A stretch of 64,000 nucleotides of DNA, taken from contig VRVR01000056.1 in NCBI GenBank assembly GCA_009859145.1, positions 62,001-126,000 of the forward strand. Direction: 5' to 3'. The notes under the pieces are model-generated. The model saw nothing but the letters and a program-made list of their open reading frames with translations, made no database searches and was not told the origin of the DNA. How positions within the stretch are numbered: the first letter of the stretch is position 1; each line of letters begins with the position of its first letter. Origin of the DNA: Andalucia godoyi (lineage: Eukaryota; Discoba; Jakobea; Jakobida; Andaluciidae). Positions 49,701 to 58,467 of the stretch are shown in pieces. A program made the position numbers and the translations under genes.

Positions 49701-52700
49701 CAGAGTCGTCCAGAGACCAGCTGGAAGGCGACATCCCACGAGAACCAAATAAACGAGCAGGAAGATCCCGACCAGTGTTCAGAATGCAGAAGTACTCTGT
49801 AATGTACTGCGTCACACACGCCGAAACGGGAATGAAAACTTTCAACAGAAGTTGATAGTAGCGCACAACTTCCACTTTTGCAAAAGCGCGGAATTCGTCG
49901 TTCTGACCTTTCTGAACGTTGCTTAACGATGCCAAAAATTGATTATGACTTGGAAGTGAAGACGCGAAAGCGCCTACCGATATTCCCATTTCGGGAACGG
50001 AGCCTGCGTCGGAGCTCGAATCATCCGTCGTGCCCATCAAACTCGACAGCCGCAGGTCCAGAGACGACAAGATGTTACTCAAGATGATTTCCTGCGCTTC
50101 CAAAGGTTGCATAGCAGACTTGTGGCTGGAGATCAAATCCAACACTGCCTCGAGTGTTTCGATGCTTTTTGAAATCTCGCTTTCGACGGCATCCAAACTA
50201 CAAGCAATGCGAATGAGATATTCACTCAATTCAGACAAGAATGAAACTGCAGTTGAACGCAGAGTCCTCTCCGCGGAAGACGGAAACGCCATGGAAAAAC
50301 AGCCATTCACGACGGTCGACAGAAACGCAATATCACAGAATGCTTCGAGAATCGGTTTCGCCGATGCGGCAGACACAAAGAAGGATGAATCAACGGGAGT
50401 CGAAGAAACTGGAACGACCGAGGCTGCAGCGATGCGAAGAGTTTGACGGAGAATCTCAAGAATTTTCTGAGCAAGTGTCCGATCCCGACAGATTGGAAGC
50501 AAAGACACCAACATGCGGAGCTGTTGGTGATTTTCAATTGACCGAAGCGTCCTCAGCACGATGTCCAACACACTGGGAACATCCAGACCAAACGTAATCG
50601 TGGCATTGGAGGGGAAAGAGGAATACATGGGAACTTCTCTGTACAAATGCATGCTTGAGAACGGCAGATATTGCGAGGACACGCTTGGAGAGAACATCAT
50701 CTGCGCAAACATCAAGACATCCGGAGCTTCGCATTCTTGAATTGCTGTTGCGTAAACATGAATGATATGGTCGAAGATGGCAAGTCGCTCACACTCTTCT
50801 TGGAATCGTTTGCAAGATCTTCCAACGTGAATCATCTCGAGAACTTTCATGCGCATCAAGGAAGACCAAGTATAATTCATCAGCGCAGGACACCGTGCGT
50901 TGCCATCGTCTTCTGGCCGTTCCCTCAGTGCAGCCACCCATGATGGAGGCTCGTAGCGCGAGTAAAATTCATCCACAACAGCAAAAAACAAACTTTTCGA
51001 CGCCGAAAAGCGAAAAGATACAATCCTTTTCAGCAGGAGATCGAGGAGATGAAAGCGCAGGGCAAAACTCAACGGCTTCACGTACAGTGCGATATCAGCG
51101 ATGGAGCACAGGAGAGCCAACATGTGCAACGGGATGGAGGGGACACCAGGCAACGTTGTCGTGACTTCGACCACCGACAGCACAGAGGCCACTAAATTGA
51201 CAATGTCAGGAACAAGAACATCTGCAACAACAGGTGGAAAATAATGCCACTCAACGATCATTGAAATGAATGAGCGGAAAGAATCAGACTCCACCCATTG
51301 CCACAGCCCAAAGGGATCCGACTTGAACGACAAAACGAGCCGTGAGAGCCGGTCGAGATGATATTTCGTGGTGGATGTGCTACACCGCTTCCAGAGATTT
51401 GATGAAAACATGACCAGCCTAAACGCTAACGGATCCCCAGAGCAGTAGTCCCAAAGAGCATCGACGAATGCTGGCGAACATTGCGGAGCAAACCTCTCCC
51501 CAAGAATTACATTCAGCACTGCATCGCCCTGAACTTCATGCCATTCCCGAGAAAAAGAGGAACGATGAATACGCAAAGCGGACACAAGTTTCAGAATGCA
51601 AGTTAACCGTTCGACATCCGTGGTTCTCCCAATCAGCGTGACCACATGATCGGCTCGGATCTGCACTGGAAGCGGGCGACGGACAATCTTTCTGATCACT
51701 GGTGAGAGAACAGCGGGGATCGTGATCCACTGTTGCAGCATACTCCGTGAAGGGGATCCTGACAACTTGGATTCCTTTTCTGATCCCTGCGAGACCTTTG
51801 CAGCAGAGGAAGCCTTTTCCAAATTCTTGGACGGAGAGGAGGGAACACCTTGGGAAGTATTACCAGATTCGGAGAACGACGCATTTGGCAATGTCAACCT
51901 TCGCAGGACGCTTCCTGTGTCCGTGATCCACAGAGACAGCTTTTCGGACAGAGAAACCAGAGGCTTATCCAACACCGACAGCCAACCTACAAATGGAGGA
52001 GTCCATGGAAATTTCTCTTCCGACACCAAAATTCGAAGGATATCATTTGACAAATTGTGCGTCGAGAGCGCAGACAGCAGCGAGTGCGCACTGAACGACC
52101 CGCGATACGAGGGTCCAATCCAATTCAGCACGCAGCATTCCAGCGGGGTCAGCACATAGTCGTACAGTCGAGCCTGGGACATCGGGATTCCGACAGCACC
52201 ACAACCAATCGATCGGATAGTAGTCGATGTGTATCCCCAAAAACGATGGGAGTGAACCGTGGGATACGGGATGGCTACCTTCGGTAACGGCTTTCCATCG
52301 AGATGGACAGCCAGGAAGCCAGCATCCGTCTCCGCCTCCGGCAGCTGATTCTTGAGCAACCTTTTAAGAACACGGGCATCGGGTCCATGGTGAGAGACAC
52401 AGAGGTGCACCCACGATTCACTGTACAGATCATCGAGTGAGGGAGGCAATGCAACCTTGGCCGAAAACGAATCCTCATTCGGTCGATGCATCATCATGCT
52501 TTTGCCGACATTGAGCAAGAAAACAAGGGACATTGTCCCATTTGCAGTTCTTTCGACGGAAACGGCAACGGAGCAGAAGTCTTCACGCTTGCCGTGTTCG
52601 TTAACGATTGACAGAATCATCCAGCGTCCTTCATGCCGGGGCAGGCACAAATGGCAATCGAATGCCCAGCCATTGGATGGGGGTGGTGGGAAGACCATGC

Positions 52701-55509
52701 CGTCCAGTACTCGAATCATTGACTTTGCACGTGATTTGTCCTCTCTGCCTACCATTTTCCAAATGTTATCCCTCGAGATCGACACAAGATGTCTGCTGTA
52801 CGATGACGAAACCTTGTCGGATATCGCATCAACAAACCTCAATACCCTCGAGGAAGGAGAAGACATCAGTTCCTGGATTGTTGAAAGAAGTGGCATCGGA
52901 AACATTGAGGAGGCTAGCAAGCAAGAAAACAAGGCGTGAAAAGCATCTGACGGGAAGTACAGCCTGCCAAATCTCGAAAAAAGAGCCAAGATCTGTTGCT
53001 GGACACCGGATTCCGTGAGACGGTCCGCAAGGCTCGGGACTGGGAAGAAGACAATCGGAAGCAAACGAGAAACCAACACATCTGACAGACGACTCCTCGC
53101 CACGATTTCGATCTGGATGGGGTGGAGAGCTGACATGAGAATCTCAATTGTGGAGGAAAGGTACGATGACGACAGATATGGATCTGGGCATTGAAGCAGA
53201 TAGTGGACAGAGCATTCCGCGACAGTTGCAATCAGATGAGGGATCACAAGTCTCGCCTTGCATCCTCCCTGCAGACCAGCAAGAAAGTCTGCCACAAGAC
53301 CGTTATCATAAGGAGAATTGTCATCAAAATGTTCTCGAATGGAAGCGGTCCAATGCATGACGACGTCGGACAGTGAAGCAGCATCATCATCCGGTCGACC
53401 AAGAGCCAGTTCGTCACTGAGTTGTAAAATTTGAGACAGTGGAGAAAATCCAAGGGACACAGCAAGCATCCAGCTTAAGAGATGAATGCATTCCAATGCC
53501 GTTTGCGAGTTTCGCATAATACCAGACCGGTCAAACATTGGTGCAACCCATTCGTAGGGCGCCTTGAACCGCAAGCGAAGAAGCCGATCCGTCTTGTTAA
53601 TCGCCTCCGACGAATCGAAAATAACAAGACTGAGAAGCGCAAATGACCGAATGCAAAACGAGAAGTCGTGAATTTTCAAATGAATTGCAGACAACAACAC
53701 CGGAAGACCACCACAGTGCAAAAACAAGCGAGCAGAAGACGGACGATCGAGAGCAACGACATGGACCAGAAGGGTAATGAGTTCTCGAGATGGGCGCGAC
53801 GAAAGGCAATGGATACAATCCTCCATAAACGTTTCTTTTGCCATCGCGGATTCCGAGGCATACAGCTGGCATAAAACAAGCAGGCACGTCAGAACAGCAG
53901 TGTCGTCGGGAGATGACCCAAGAGAGTCGTTAAAAATGGAGAATAGTTCCTTCCAGCTTGAATGCAGGGCTCTGTGCAGATCCAAACTCGAGGATCTCAT
54001 GAGAATGATGTTGCACAAGACATACACCGCAACACGTGGATCATCTTCGCATTGAATATCGTCCTTCCTTCTCCGACAGCAAACAATCAGTCCACGAATG
54101 GCATCGTCTGTGTGAAGAATGGGCCGGATGCTAGCATCCGGCAAATCAGATCTGCCTTCCGAAAGATACCATATCTTATCCACAACCATCCTTCGAACTC
54201 TCGGACTCGGGGAGTGCAGCAGTTGAATGAGACGTGGGTAATCCCGTCGATTCACCAGTCCTCCGGCAATAGCATCCGTAACTGCGTTGAGAACAGCACG
54301 CTGCGTCGACGCGTCCGTTGCCGAAAGGGCTTCTGGAGTCAGCAGAAGCTTCGTTGGCGAGCTGCGATTCCAGACACGGTAACTGCGCGCCAGCGAGAAG
54401 ACCCGACAAGCCGCATTACACAGATCACTTCTTTGCGCACGAACACCCACAGAGAGCAATATCGTAAATATGCTTTCTTCAATGTCGTTCAGCGCCCCTG
54501 ACTCGATGCTACTGCGTGGGAAATGGCTTTCAATGATGCGAAGAATGTCGAACGCAATCACGTCCCTGTACGGCGCAAAAAACGAATTGCGAGAGCTTGA
54601 TGTGTCGGGAATCATCACTATGTGCACAACGCCGGATATCAGCTTGGAGAGAGAGCTGAAATGGAAAGATGCTGGGTCGGATCCTCTGGGATCGTAGAAG
54701 GCGCGAGAAAGAAGATGGTCCAGACTAACGAGACCGACCAGTGACGCGATGACGGACAAGCGTCGCGCCGTCGGTGCATCCTGTTCTTGAACCGCTTTGA
54801 CGCACAGTTCCCCTACCTTCTCCGCAAACGCAGCCCGAATTTCAAACGAATTCGACTGCAGTATGCAATGCCGGCTGAAGATCAGGCACACGGCGAGCCC
54901 GACCTCCGAATGGGTCGATTTTGCAGCTGCAGAAACGACGTTGGCCACGACCTCGGACGCAATCGACGGGTCCGTTGGGTCCAAAAACTTGTGGGTTCGG
55001 TAGCAATAGGATGCGCGGAACAGCAGCAGCAATGAAGGATGGAGATTGGCGAAATCTGCGTATTCGACGACTGAATCTGGATGAATCACGAGTCTGTTCA
55101 CGACATGCATATCGGGTCCTCGCTCATCATCCTGAGCTGGATGGGCGCTACGAACCATGTTAAACGCGAGAAACTGAGAAGCACAACCAAGCACACCAAT
55201 CGGCAGCTTTTTCCTGCAGAATAAGCAGCACCGCGCAAGCAAGTGCAGCAGCACAAATGCCTCGTCCAACACCGCCTGCGAAAACGCCATTCCGTTACCC
55301 AAACCCGCAATATTCAGCAATTGGCACGAGCACTCAAACATCAGCTCCGCAAAGAACTTGCGCTCTGTCGGCGTCACAAACGAGGCAGAAGTCGGAAACG
55401 GACAGTCTTGCATCAGCACCGAAAGAATCCTCGGCAGCAGCACATTGGACGGCGGTCGAATGTCTGCAGGAGAATTCAGCAAGATAATCAGGGATTGATA
55501 GTCAATCAT
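43765..55509 (-). CDS. Giant BEACH-WD40 protein (neurobeachin/LvsA/ALFY family)
   Basis: A single uninterrupted 3,914-codon frame. BEACH proteins are large scaffolds for vesicle trafficking, lysosome homeostasis or selective autophagy. Layout: an armadillo-like helical N-terminal half (1-900), a concanavalin-type lectin-like domain (about 936-1140, GWAFDCHLCLPRHEGRWMIL), further helical repeats, a PH-BEACH linker domain (about 2540-2720), and the BEACH domain (about 2824-3170), with SNWEYLMILNTLAGRSW, FIYGTHYMP, VREQIPDLFYLWEMFYNEN and FNIFHPVSYAGF. An approximately 400-residue disordered insert follows, then C-terminal WD40 repeats (about 3630-3914). No FYVE domain is visible at the C-terminus, so it is closer to neurobeachin/LvsA than ALFY. 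The length matches the largest family members. Absence of introns over 11.7 kb is notable. Confidence 0.95.
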   Translation of the reverse strand: MIDYQSLIILLNSPADIRPPSNVLLPRILSVLMQDCPFPTSASFVTPTERKFFAELMFECSCQLLNIAGLGNGMAFSQAVLDEAFVLLHLLARCCLFCRKKLPIGVLGCASQFLAFNMVRSAHPAQDDERGPDMHVVNRLVIHPDSVVEYADFANLHPSLLLLFRASYCYRTHKFLDPTDPSIASEVVANVVSAAAKSTHSEVGLAVCLIFSRHCILQSNSFEIRAAFAEKVGELCVKAVQEQDAPTARRLSVIASLVGLVSLDHLLSRAFYDPRGSDPASFHFSSLSKLISGVVHIVMIPDTSSSRNSFFAPYRDVIAFDILRIIESHFPRSSIESGALNDIEESIFTILLSVGVRAQRSDLCNAACRVFSLARSYRVWNRSSPTKLLLTPEALSATDASTQRAVLNAVTDAIAGGLVNRRDYPRLIQLLHSPSPRVRRMVVDKIWYLSEGRSDLPDASIRPILHTDDAIRGLIVCCRRRKDDIQCEDDPRVAVYVLCNIILMRSSSLDLHRALHSSWKELFSIFNDSLGSSPDDTAVLTCLLVLCQLYASESAMAKETFMEDCIHCLSSRPSRELITLLVHVVALDRPSSARLFLHCGGLPVLLSAIHLKIHDFSFCIRSFALLSLVIFDSSEAINKTDRLLRLRFKAPYEWVAPMFDRSGIMRNSQTALECIHLLSWMLAVSLGFSPLSQILQLSDELALGRPDDDAASLSDVVMHWTASIREHFDDNSPYDNGLVADFLAGLQGGCKARLVIPHLIATVAECSVHYLLQCPDPYLSSSYLSSTIEILMSALHPIQIEIVARSRLSDVLVSRLLPIVFFPVPSLADRLTESGVQQQILALFSRFGRLYFPSDAFHALFSCLLASSMFPMPLLSTIQELMSSPSSRVLRFVDAISDKVSSSYSRHLVSISRDNIWKMVGREDKSRAKSMIRVLDGMVFPPPPSNGWAFDCHLCLPRHEGRWMILSIVNEHGKREDFCSVAVSVERTANGTMSLVFLLNVGKSMMMHRPNEDSFSAKVALPPSLDDLYSESWVHLCVSHHGPDARVLKRLLKNQLPEAETDAGFLAVHLDGKPLPKVAIPYPTVHSHRFWGYTSTTIRSIGCGAVGIPMSQARLYDYVLTPLECCVLNWIGPSYRGSFSAHSLLSALSTHNLSNDILRILVSEEKFPWTPPFVGWLSVLDKPLVSLSEKLSLWITDTGSVLRRLTLPNASFSESGNTSQGVPSSPSKNLEKASSAAKVSQGSEKESKLSGSPSRSMLQQWITIPAVLSPVIRKIVRRPLPVQIRADHVVTLIGRTTDVERLTCILKLVSALRIHRSSFSREWHEVQGDAVLNVILGERFAPQCSPAFVDALWDYCSGDPLAFRLVMFSSNLWKRCSTSTTKYHLDRLSRLVLSFKSDPFGLWQWVESDSFRSFISMIVEWHYFPPVVADVLVPDIVNLVASVLSVVEVTTTLPGVPSIPLHMLALLCSIADIALYVKPLSFALRFHLLDLLLKRIVSFRFSASKSLFFAVVDEFYSRYEPPSWVAALRERPEDDGNARCPALMNYTWSSLMRMKVLEMIHVGRSCKRFQEECERLAIFDHIIHVYATAIQECEAPDVLMFAQMMFSPSVSSQYLPFSSMHLYREVPMYSSFPSNATITFGLDVPSVLDIVLRTLRSIENHQQLRMLVSLLPICRDRTLAQKILEILRQTLRIAAASVVPVSSTPVDSSFFVSAASAKPILEAFCDIAFLSTVVNGCFSMAFPSSAERTLRSTAVSFLSELSEYLIRIACSLDAVESEISKSIETLEAVLDLISSHKSAMQPLEAQEIILSNILSSLDLRLSSLMGTTDDSSSDAGSVPEMGISVGAFASSLPSHNQFLASLSNVQKGQNDEFRAFAKVEVVRYYQLLLKVFIPVSACVTQYITEYFCILNTGRDLPARLFGSRGMSPSSWSLDDSVADAPEGEGSEGFSDEPALSPAPDFSATLLHFDIPDPRNSPILSFLYPYIFCKSVTFSLLARLILMCHIPVPFSTESVFASMRILILLVLQKMPVSPVAREPGFLLCAFSLLRDDKFFSFALKDGGFVRSLMYYSSEVLIAVPSEKTSEKAIRTARSLWTRLFQTNKSFVRAVCQIPQPLLSLLEGYPGLSPSGKKEEHGGTVPENEDYFPDENGVDSVHVANGQAAGDQRPGDEIVSIHHDVPADETFFDFFAQLADVDRRSFLNPRLEKDIPKYFEKNIKKSALHSRVKRLTKLSQSLSVRDRTISQVVLPRLNVIYTEHLSKSSQIQKPFVMYMKEYERFLSMVRNVYQQRVALLSSSGNVFDPSFWSLEACAHPLEKSVASQPYFIDPSEGDLRAFPSVVSLSSARPTPLHRPLSLPVMHHLFSHPICSAFSGGSAVFECCAERLPVVKYLRKLVTQVIDTREGPLRTRPFIKQHDRYEFVVRSCKADDPAGIAFCSLNASFEMVSSHSDHLMFASSQFVASCCAAHLSMMSVFSPTVVAPKTVSYPKLSEKDSRWAQLENLVCISPFNPLSFGAAPCIGSAVRQISETLSQFSGPLESFSLPPHIPLANGEVRHYSIVCQMVTPAGAYEGELFLTSKRINFFPSGRVPLRRKTQNQRSRSVSTFGGSTFGNSSFLSTSTSSVYPASYSNMSVNQSQSSPLPDDGLQDISNLEAEMEAEVIFPFYSSVDDAKPFVTDYLALSAAMRRRHLLQDCAVELFLCSGDTVFFSFPSSVERENVLRILVIFMDMWAPASVSSFPSNSTDHPPPSMPDPRQWHMLPKDLLDQVQAFADGEGQQTSPDGVPKQQEDAAVTSKHGGATLLLDRSSVLNLNASSSQVSLTSFSQWWLSHNWRDALVQVAARWCAGCVSNWEYLMILNTLAGRSWCDPTQYPVLPHVLASFQTHSPPFVSSLHPESFSDSAAPPPPPRNGERDASDFEHIALPGGGVAFRDLTRSMGATDPERLRFFLNRFLSLVEMDRDGADNPPFIYGTHYMPRGTTLHYLVRSEPHSYLFYEMNDHHMDAANRVFRSMEVSWVSASSTSRSEVREQIPDLFYLWEMFYNENALRIPHLSADPDKDASLCIDSVELPPWARFDARLFVRQHRAALEASQVQYALPAWIDLMWGPAMAGQEALRRFNIFHPVSYAGFKDINACRDHVEREAVLTQVENYGQMPPQLFRDHHPLRKRFAISSPLIEMLVSHTSRIRNWVVRPICASQRSEPVCMLRFGTGAVSRIVCPKSTGVAWSSNTMWCEPDYDESLMDHALEISITAAIAAATAAGSSDTTSPSKTMNSDSVKVSPFKAFGIPSSSPSQPEFASPASKANGRTDFTTDDEDDRDETMSTISDFSLFSAQSETPGMNFAPRSPKSKRKSHVREPFPIAALGPGRALLFVASYPVLVEDGASTSSLQPEKNLLNVGSSNGSELKYSCLFASEYDLPNLNVFSADEIVLSQTVDTQKTARELASPMPMSISSRFLDVAFAATGIVNPNGYAPQVSVPFPAFAVSPEEPIASSTAALLQSMSLEAALASSSTAAPVAYGVSNSPAMLRAYSNPPPLTAVSANQIGMSSAVLASPYSLYYPYNESPTPHIVYQGHVPTHLPFFFRNLPFVNPLSGSVHPSIHSTAGSTGGRRTYPASGSSADDGSSNSSKEDAPYYHAESVSILPPTIAASCYVVGWDHLNDLARVKVWNAENGRLVIASSLAPWVVSSDSITCVCVHPSGMLLYVGLASGEMQIYSVSYGSHGPSAISFLDSFSVSCGAVSCMVFAESLYVLVMGTSDGSVVLFDTTHRCIRRRMGHRSWSSLTVTSIAVCEGSGEICAFYSSPAVVGDVEARELVLWSLNGAFLARRGWHDEPCVSCLQFTHAVEGVHENVLFVGREDGGVMILSLEDLSVLSELDVQHHSPIRSIAVHDDHVHIATGDEDGFVVTWEFRPVY

Positions 55510-56381
55510 TGCACACCAGCAAGCATTTCAACACCAATAAATACAAAAAGCAAATCAGAACAAAAACATAACAAAAAACAATATTTATGAAAACGTCAAT
55601 ACGATTGTCGTAATAAAATAAACTAAAATAGTATCCTCGTTCATAAAAGCGTCGATTGGAGGTGCGGACGCCAGGATTGGAAAGAGACACGGACGGCTGA
55701 CAGCTTTGTGTATCAAAACACTGAACATCAAACGATACGAATTTTCTTACCGTAGTCAAGTCTACTATTTCTTATTTTTTCTTCGCTTTCCTTTCTGTGT
55801 GTTGGTGTCTTCAATAATCGAACCTTCAAGCAGCACCTTTCATCAGAGACAAAGACAAAGACAAAAACATCTCATGGCTCCAAAGAGGGGGTCTTCTTGA
55901 CAAACGCAAACCGGCCGTGTTCAAAGATGCCGAGAACGAAGAAACCCGTTGATCCCCTCTTGTCGAAGGCGGAGAGCAAGAAGATGGTCATCGTCAGACG
56001 GCTGGGCAAGATATTTTAAATTCTCGAAGATGTGATCGATTACGTTCGGAAATGCGCTCTAAGCTAGAGAACAAGAAGGAGCAAAGACAAAAGCGCCGTT
56101 CGCCGACGACATTCTGTTTCCTCCAACGTTCAATTTTGAATGTTGAGTCGACTGCGGAGTATGCTGGTTGCGAGGACCCTTTGATGTCAAGCAATCTGCA
56201 TTGAAGAGCTGGTGCTTGCCCCCCCAAATGAAAACAAAAGCATACATATGGCTTGGATCTGTCTTTGGTCTTTTTTGCTTCGTGCCGTCTGCTGTACTCC
56301 CTGATAGCTTGCACTCTGAGAATTCCCGATCGCAAGGAATCGCCCGTCGTCGTCGTCTTTCTTGTCTTTCTTGTTGATATC

Positions 56382-56428
<47 letters not shown>

Positions 56429-56429
56429 C
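55510..56429. promoter_or_regulatory. Divergent upstream region (BEACH / SUGCT), about 0.9 kb
   Basis: Contains both promoters. An A/T-rich stretch at 55530-55620 lies on the BEACH side and a long GT microsatellite on the SUGCT side. A 30-codon frame at 55927-56019 (+; MPRTKKPVDPLL...) ends in TAA and could be an upstream ORF or exon, but nothing supports it further. Confidence 0.35.
56384..56425. repeat. (TG)n dinucleotide microsatellite, about 21 units
   Basis: An uninterrupted TG run ending 4 nt before the chosen SUGCT start codon at 56430. Confidence 0.95.
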
Positions 56430-57707
56430 ATGATTCGAGCTCCACTGTCGCATGTAAAAGTGCTTGATTTGTCGCGGGTCCTTGCTGGGCCCTGGTGTAC
56501 ACAGCTTCTTGCAGACTATGGAGCGACGGTCTTCAAGATTGAGAAGCCTGGTCAGGGCGACGACACACGGAGCTGGGGTCCTCCGTTCGTCGACGAATCT
56601 CGTTCCGCGTACTTTATGTGCGCGAACAGGAACAAGTATTCGGTGTGCGTGGACTTTTCAAAGCCAGAAGGCGCCGAGCTTGTGAGGTCGCTTGCGTCTG
56701 CTGTGGATGTGCTTGTGGAAAACTACAAGGTCGGCGGACTTGCAAAGTACCAGCTGGATTTTCAGTCTGCCAAGAAGGTGAATCCGAGAATTGTGTATGC
56801 GTCAATTACGGGATATGGGCAGGAGAACTCGCCTCGCGTCGACGAACCAGGATACGACTTTATCATTCAGGGCATGGCTGGACTGATGTCCACGACTGGT
56901 CCTGCCAATGAGCATTACAAAACAGGAGTGGCTGTCAGCGACGTTCTCACTGGGATGTACGCAGCAACGGGTATCCTCGCTGCGCTGAATGCCAGTCCCC
57001 GTGTGGCGGCGCATGTGGATGCGTCGTTGATGGACTCGCAGCTTGCGGGAATGGCCAACATTGCTACCTCGTACTTGTACTCGGGCAACGTTCCACGGAA
57101 GCCGGGGAATTCGCATGTGAACATCTCTCCGTACTCTTCTTTTCGTGCAAAGGATGGTGTGCTCATTGTGTGTGTTGGGAATGACGAGCAGTTTAGAAAG
57201 TTTGTACAGTGTGTCTTGACGGAAGACGCACCATATGAAGAGGAGCAGCGCATTCTCAAGGAATTTGCCACAAACAAAGCCCGGGTAATCCATGCAGATG
57301 ATCTGGCAGTCTGGATCAATGAAAAGCTGCAGATTAAGACCTGTTCGCAGTGGATTGCAGTCTTGAATGATGCTGGTGTCCCCTGCGGTCCGATCAACAA
57401 CATTGGACAGGCCTTCCAGGAAGAGCATTCGCAGCAACGCAGGATGGTTTCCTATCTGAGGGACAAGGATCCGGGTAAGATAGAGGAGAGTCCCCCGCGG
57501 ACCGCGGCCCAGTTGGCAACCGCGTATCCAGTGCCGTCTTGTGGAGTTCGCTTCACCTCGGACTCCGGTCTTGGACTGCGGGCCCCGGAAGATTCGTGGG
57601 CGCCTCCAAAACTTGGGGCCCATACTCGACACGTTCTGGTTGACCTGGTTGGCGTGTGCTCCCATGCCCAGTTTGACCAGCTTGCGAAATCCCGCATCGT
57701 CCAATAG
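56430..57707 (+). CDS. SUGCT: Succinyl-CoA:glutarate CoA-transferase-like family III enzyme
   Basis: A 425-residue family III CoA-transferase. SUGCT moves CoA from succinyl-CoA to glutarate, returning free glutarate to the lysine catabolic route. Close matches to the SUGCT pattern: LDLSRVLAGPWCTQLLADYGA, EKPGQGDDTRSWGPPFV, NRNKYSVCVD, VENYKVGGLAKYQLDF and YASITGYGQ. The probable acyl-carrying Asp197 lies in HVDASLMDSQ, and the C-terminal GVPCGPINNIGQAF is intact. ATG 56430 places the domain immediately at the N-terminus with no presequence, unlike the mitochondrial animal enzyme. The only upstream extension begins at TTG and runs through the GT repeat. Cytosolic or peroxisomal location, or an upstream targeting exon, are possible. 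Substrate specificity is inferred. Confidence 0.87.
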   Translation: MIRAPLSHVKVLDLSRVLAGPWCTQLLADYGATVFKIEKPGQGDDTRSWGPPFVDESRSAYFMCANRNKYSVCVDFSKPEGAELVRSLASAVDVLVENYKVGGLAKYQLDFQSAKKVNPRIVYASITGYGQENSPRVDEPGYDFIIQGMAGLMSTTGPANEHYKTGVAVSDVLTGMYAATGILAALNASPRVAAHVDASLMDSQLAGMANIATSYLYSGNVPRKPGNSHVNISPYSSFRAKDGVLIVCVGNDEQFRKFVQCVLTEDAPYEEEQRILKEFATNKARVIHADDLAVWINEKLQIKTCSQWIAVLNDAGVPCGPINNIGQAFQEEHSQQRRMVSYLRDKDPGKIEESPPRTAAQLATAYPVPSCGVRFTSDSGLGLRAPEDSWAPPKLGAHTRHVLVDLVGVCSHAQFDQLAKSRIVQ

Positions 57708-57854
57708 CACCCCACGCACCCCACGCATTCACGCACTCCGGCACCACCGGCACACTGACGCGCGGCACTCCCCCGGAGTACGCACGCACAGTCAGTCAGT
57801 GGTTTGGGCTCGGGGCTATTTTCTTACTTTTATGTTACGGATCTCTTGTACCTT

Positions 57855-58467
57855 TTATCGATGTCTCGCAAATGCGCTTCCGATATGTGCTGCAACCGCC
57901 GCAAAAGGATCTTCTGCAAATGTCGGATCATGAAACACAGCCGCAAATTGCTTGGTTTCCTCTGTCCGAATGATCGCCCTGTTCCGTTCCGTCAGTTTCC
58001 CGACCTTCATGAGCGGCGCTTCTGCTTCTTTTTCAAGCTGCATGCGCTTTGCTTCTTCTTCAAGCCGCTGCTGCGCCGAGTCCGCTGTGATTTCCTTGAT
58101 CACATCGTTGAGATCGTTCTGAAGCCTTGAAAACGGCTGCTTCTTCATTGCCTCCGCTCTTCCTACACCAGCCAGCCGGCCAAATAGCCATCATCGATAA
58201 TTAGAATCGCTCAACTTACAAAACTGCAAAAAACTCGTCGTCCTCTTCGCGCACAACCACATAGATGTATTTAAAATAAAAATAAAATAAAAATAAAAAA
58301 CAAGAACACATACGCGATGCTTTAAGCTTTTGTTTCATTTGGGAAATTCTCGCTTCTTTGGCAATGCGATCTTGCTGCTTCTTCTGGCCCTTTGTCAGCG
58401 GTGCATTCACTTTTGTGATCTTTTTCACTGCAGCTGCTGTGATCGGCTTTTTCACGGTTTTCCCCAT
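57855..58467 (-). CDS. Slx9/FAM207A-like ribosome-biogenesis protein, two exons
   Basis: A 153-residue protein encoded by exon 1 (58467-58314) and exon 2 (58162-57855), separated by a 151-nt intron with donor GTATGT and acceptor GTGTAG. The junction codon C|GA restores one frame. The first exon is Lys-rich (MGKTVKKPITAAAVKKITKV, then LTKGQKKQQDRIAKE). The second has charged helix and ends RNRAIIRTEETKQFAAVFHDPTFAEDPFAAVAAHI. That end matches the Slx9/FAM207 C-terminal pattern of a basic helix followed by E..F..V..D..F..dPF.AI..H. Slx9 assists 40S pre-ribosome maturation and export. The gene structure is well supported; the family call is moderate. Confidence 0.6.
58163..58313 (-). other. Spliceosomal intron (151 nt) in the Slx9-like gene
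   Basis: On the minus strand the donor is GTATGT (yeast-like consensus) and the acceptor is TAG, with a TTCTAAT branch-like site and an AT-rich body. Without removal the frame hits stops. Confidence 0.75.

Noticed and set aside
55927-56019. A 30-codon frame resembling the start of a basic ribosomal-type protein
   Set aside because: It is too short and has no continuation through any splice option I tried. It is kept only as a note in the spacer entry.
56253-56429. N-terminal extension of SUGCT with a CVCVCV run
   Set aside because: It starts at TTG and is a translation of the GT repeat. The enzyme domain begins right at ATG 56430.
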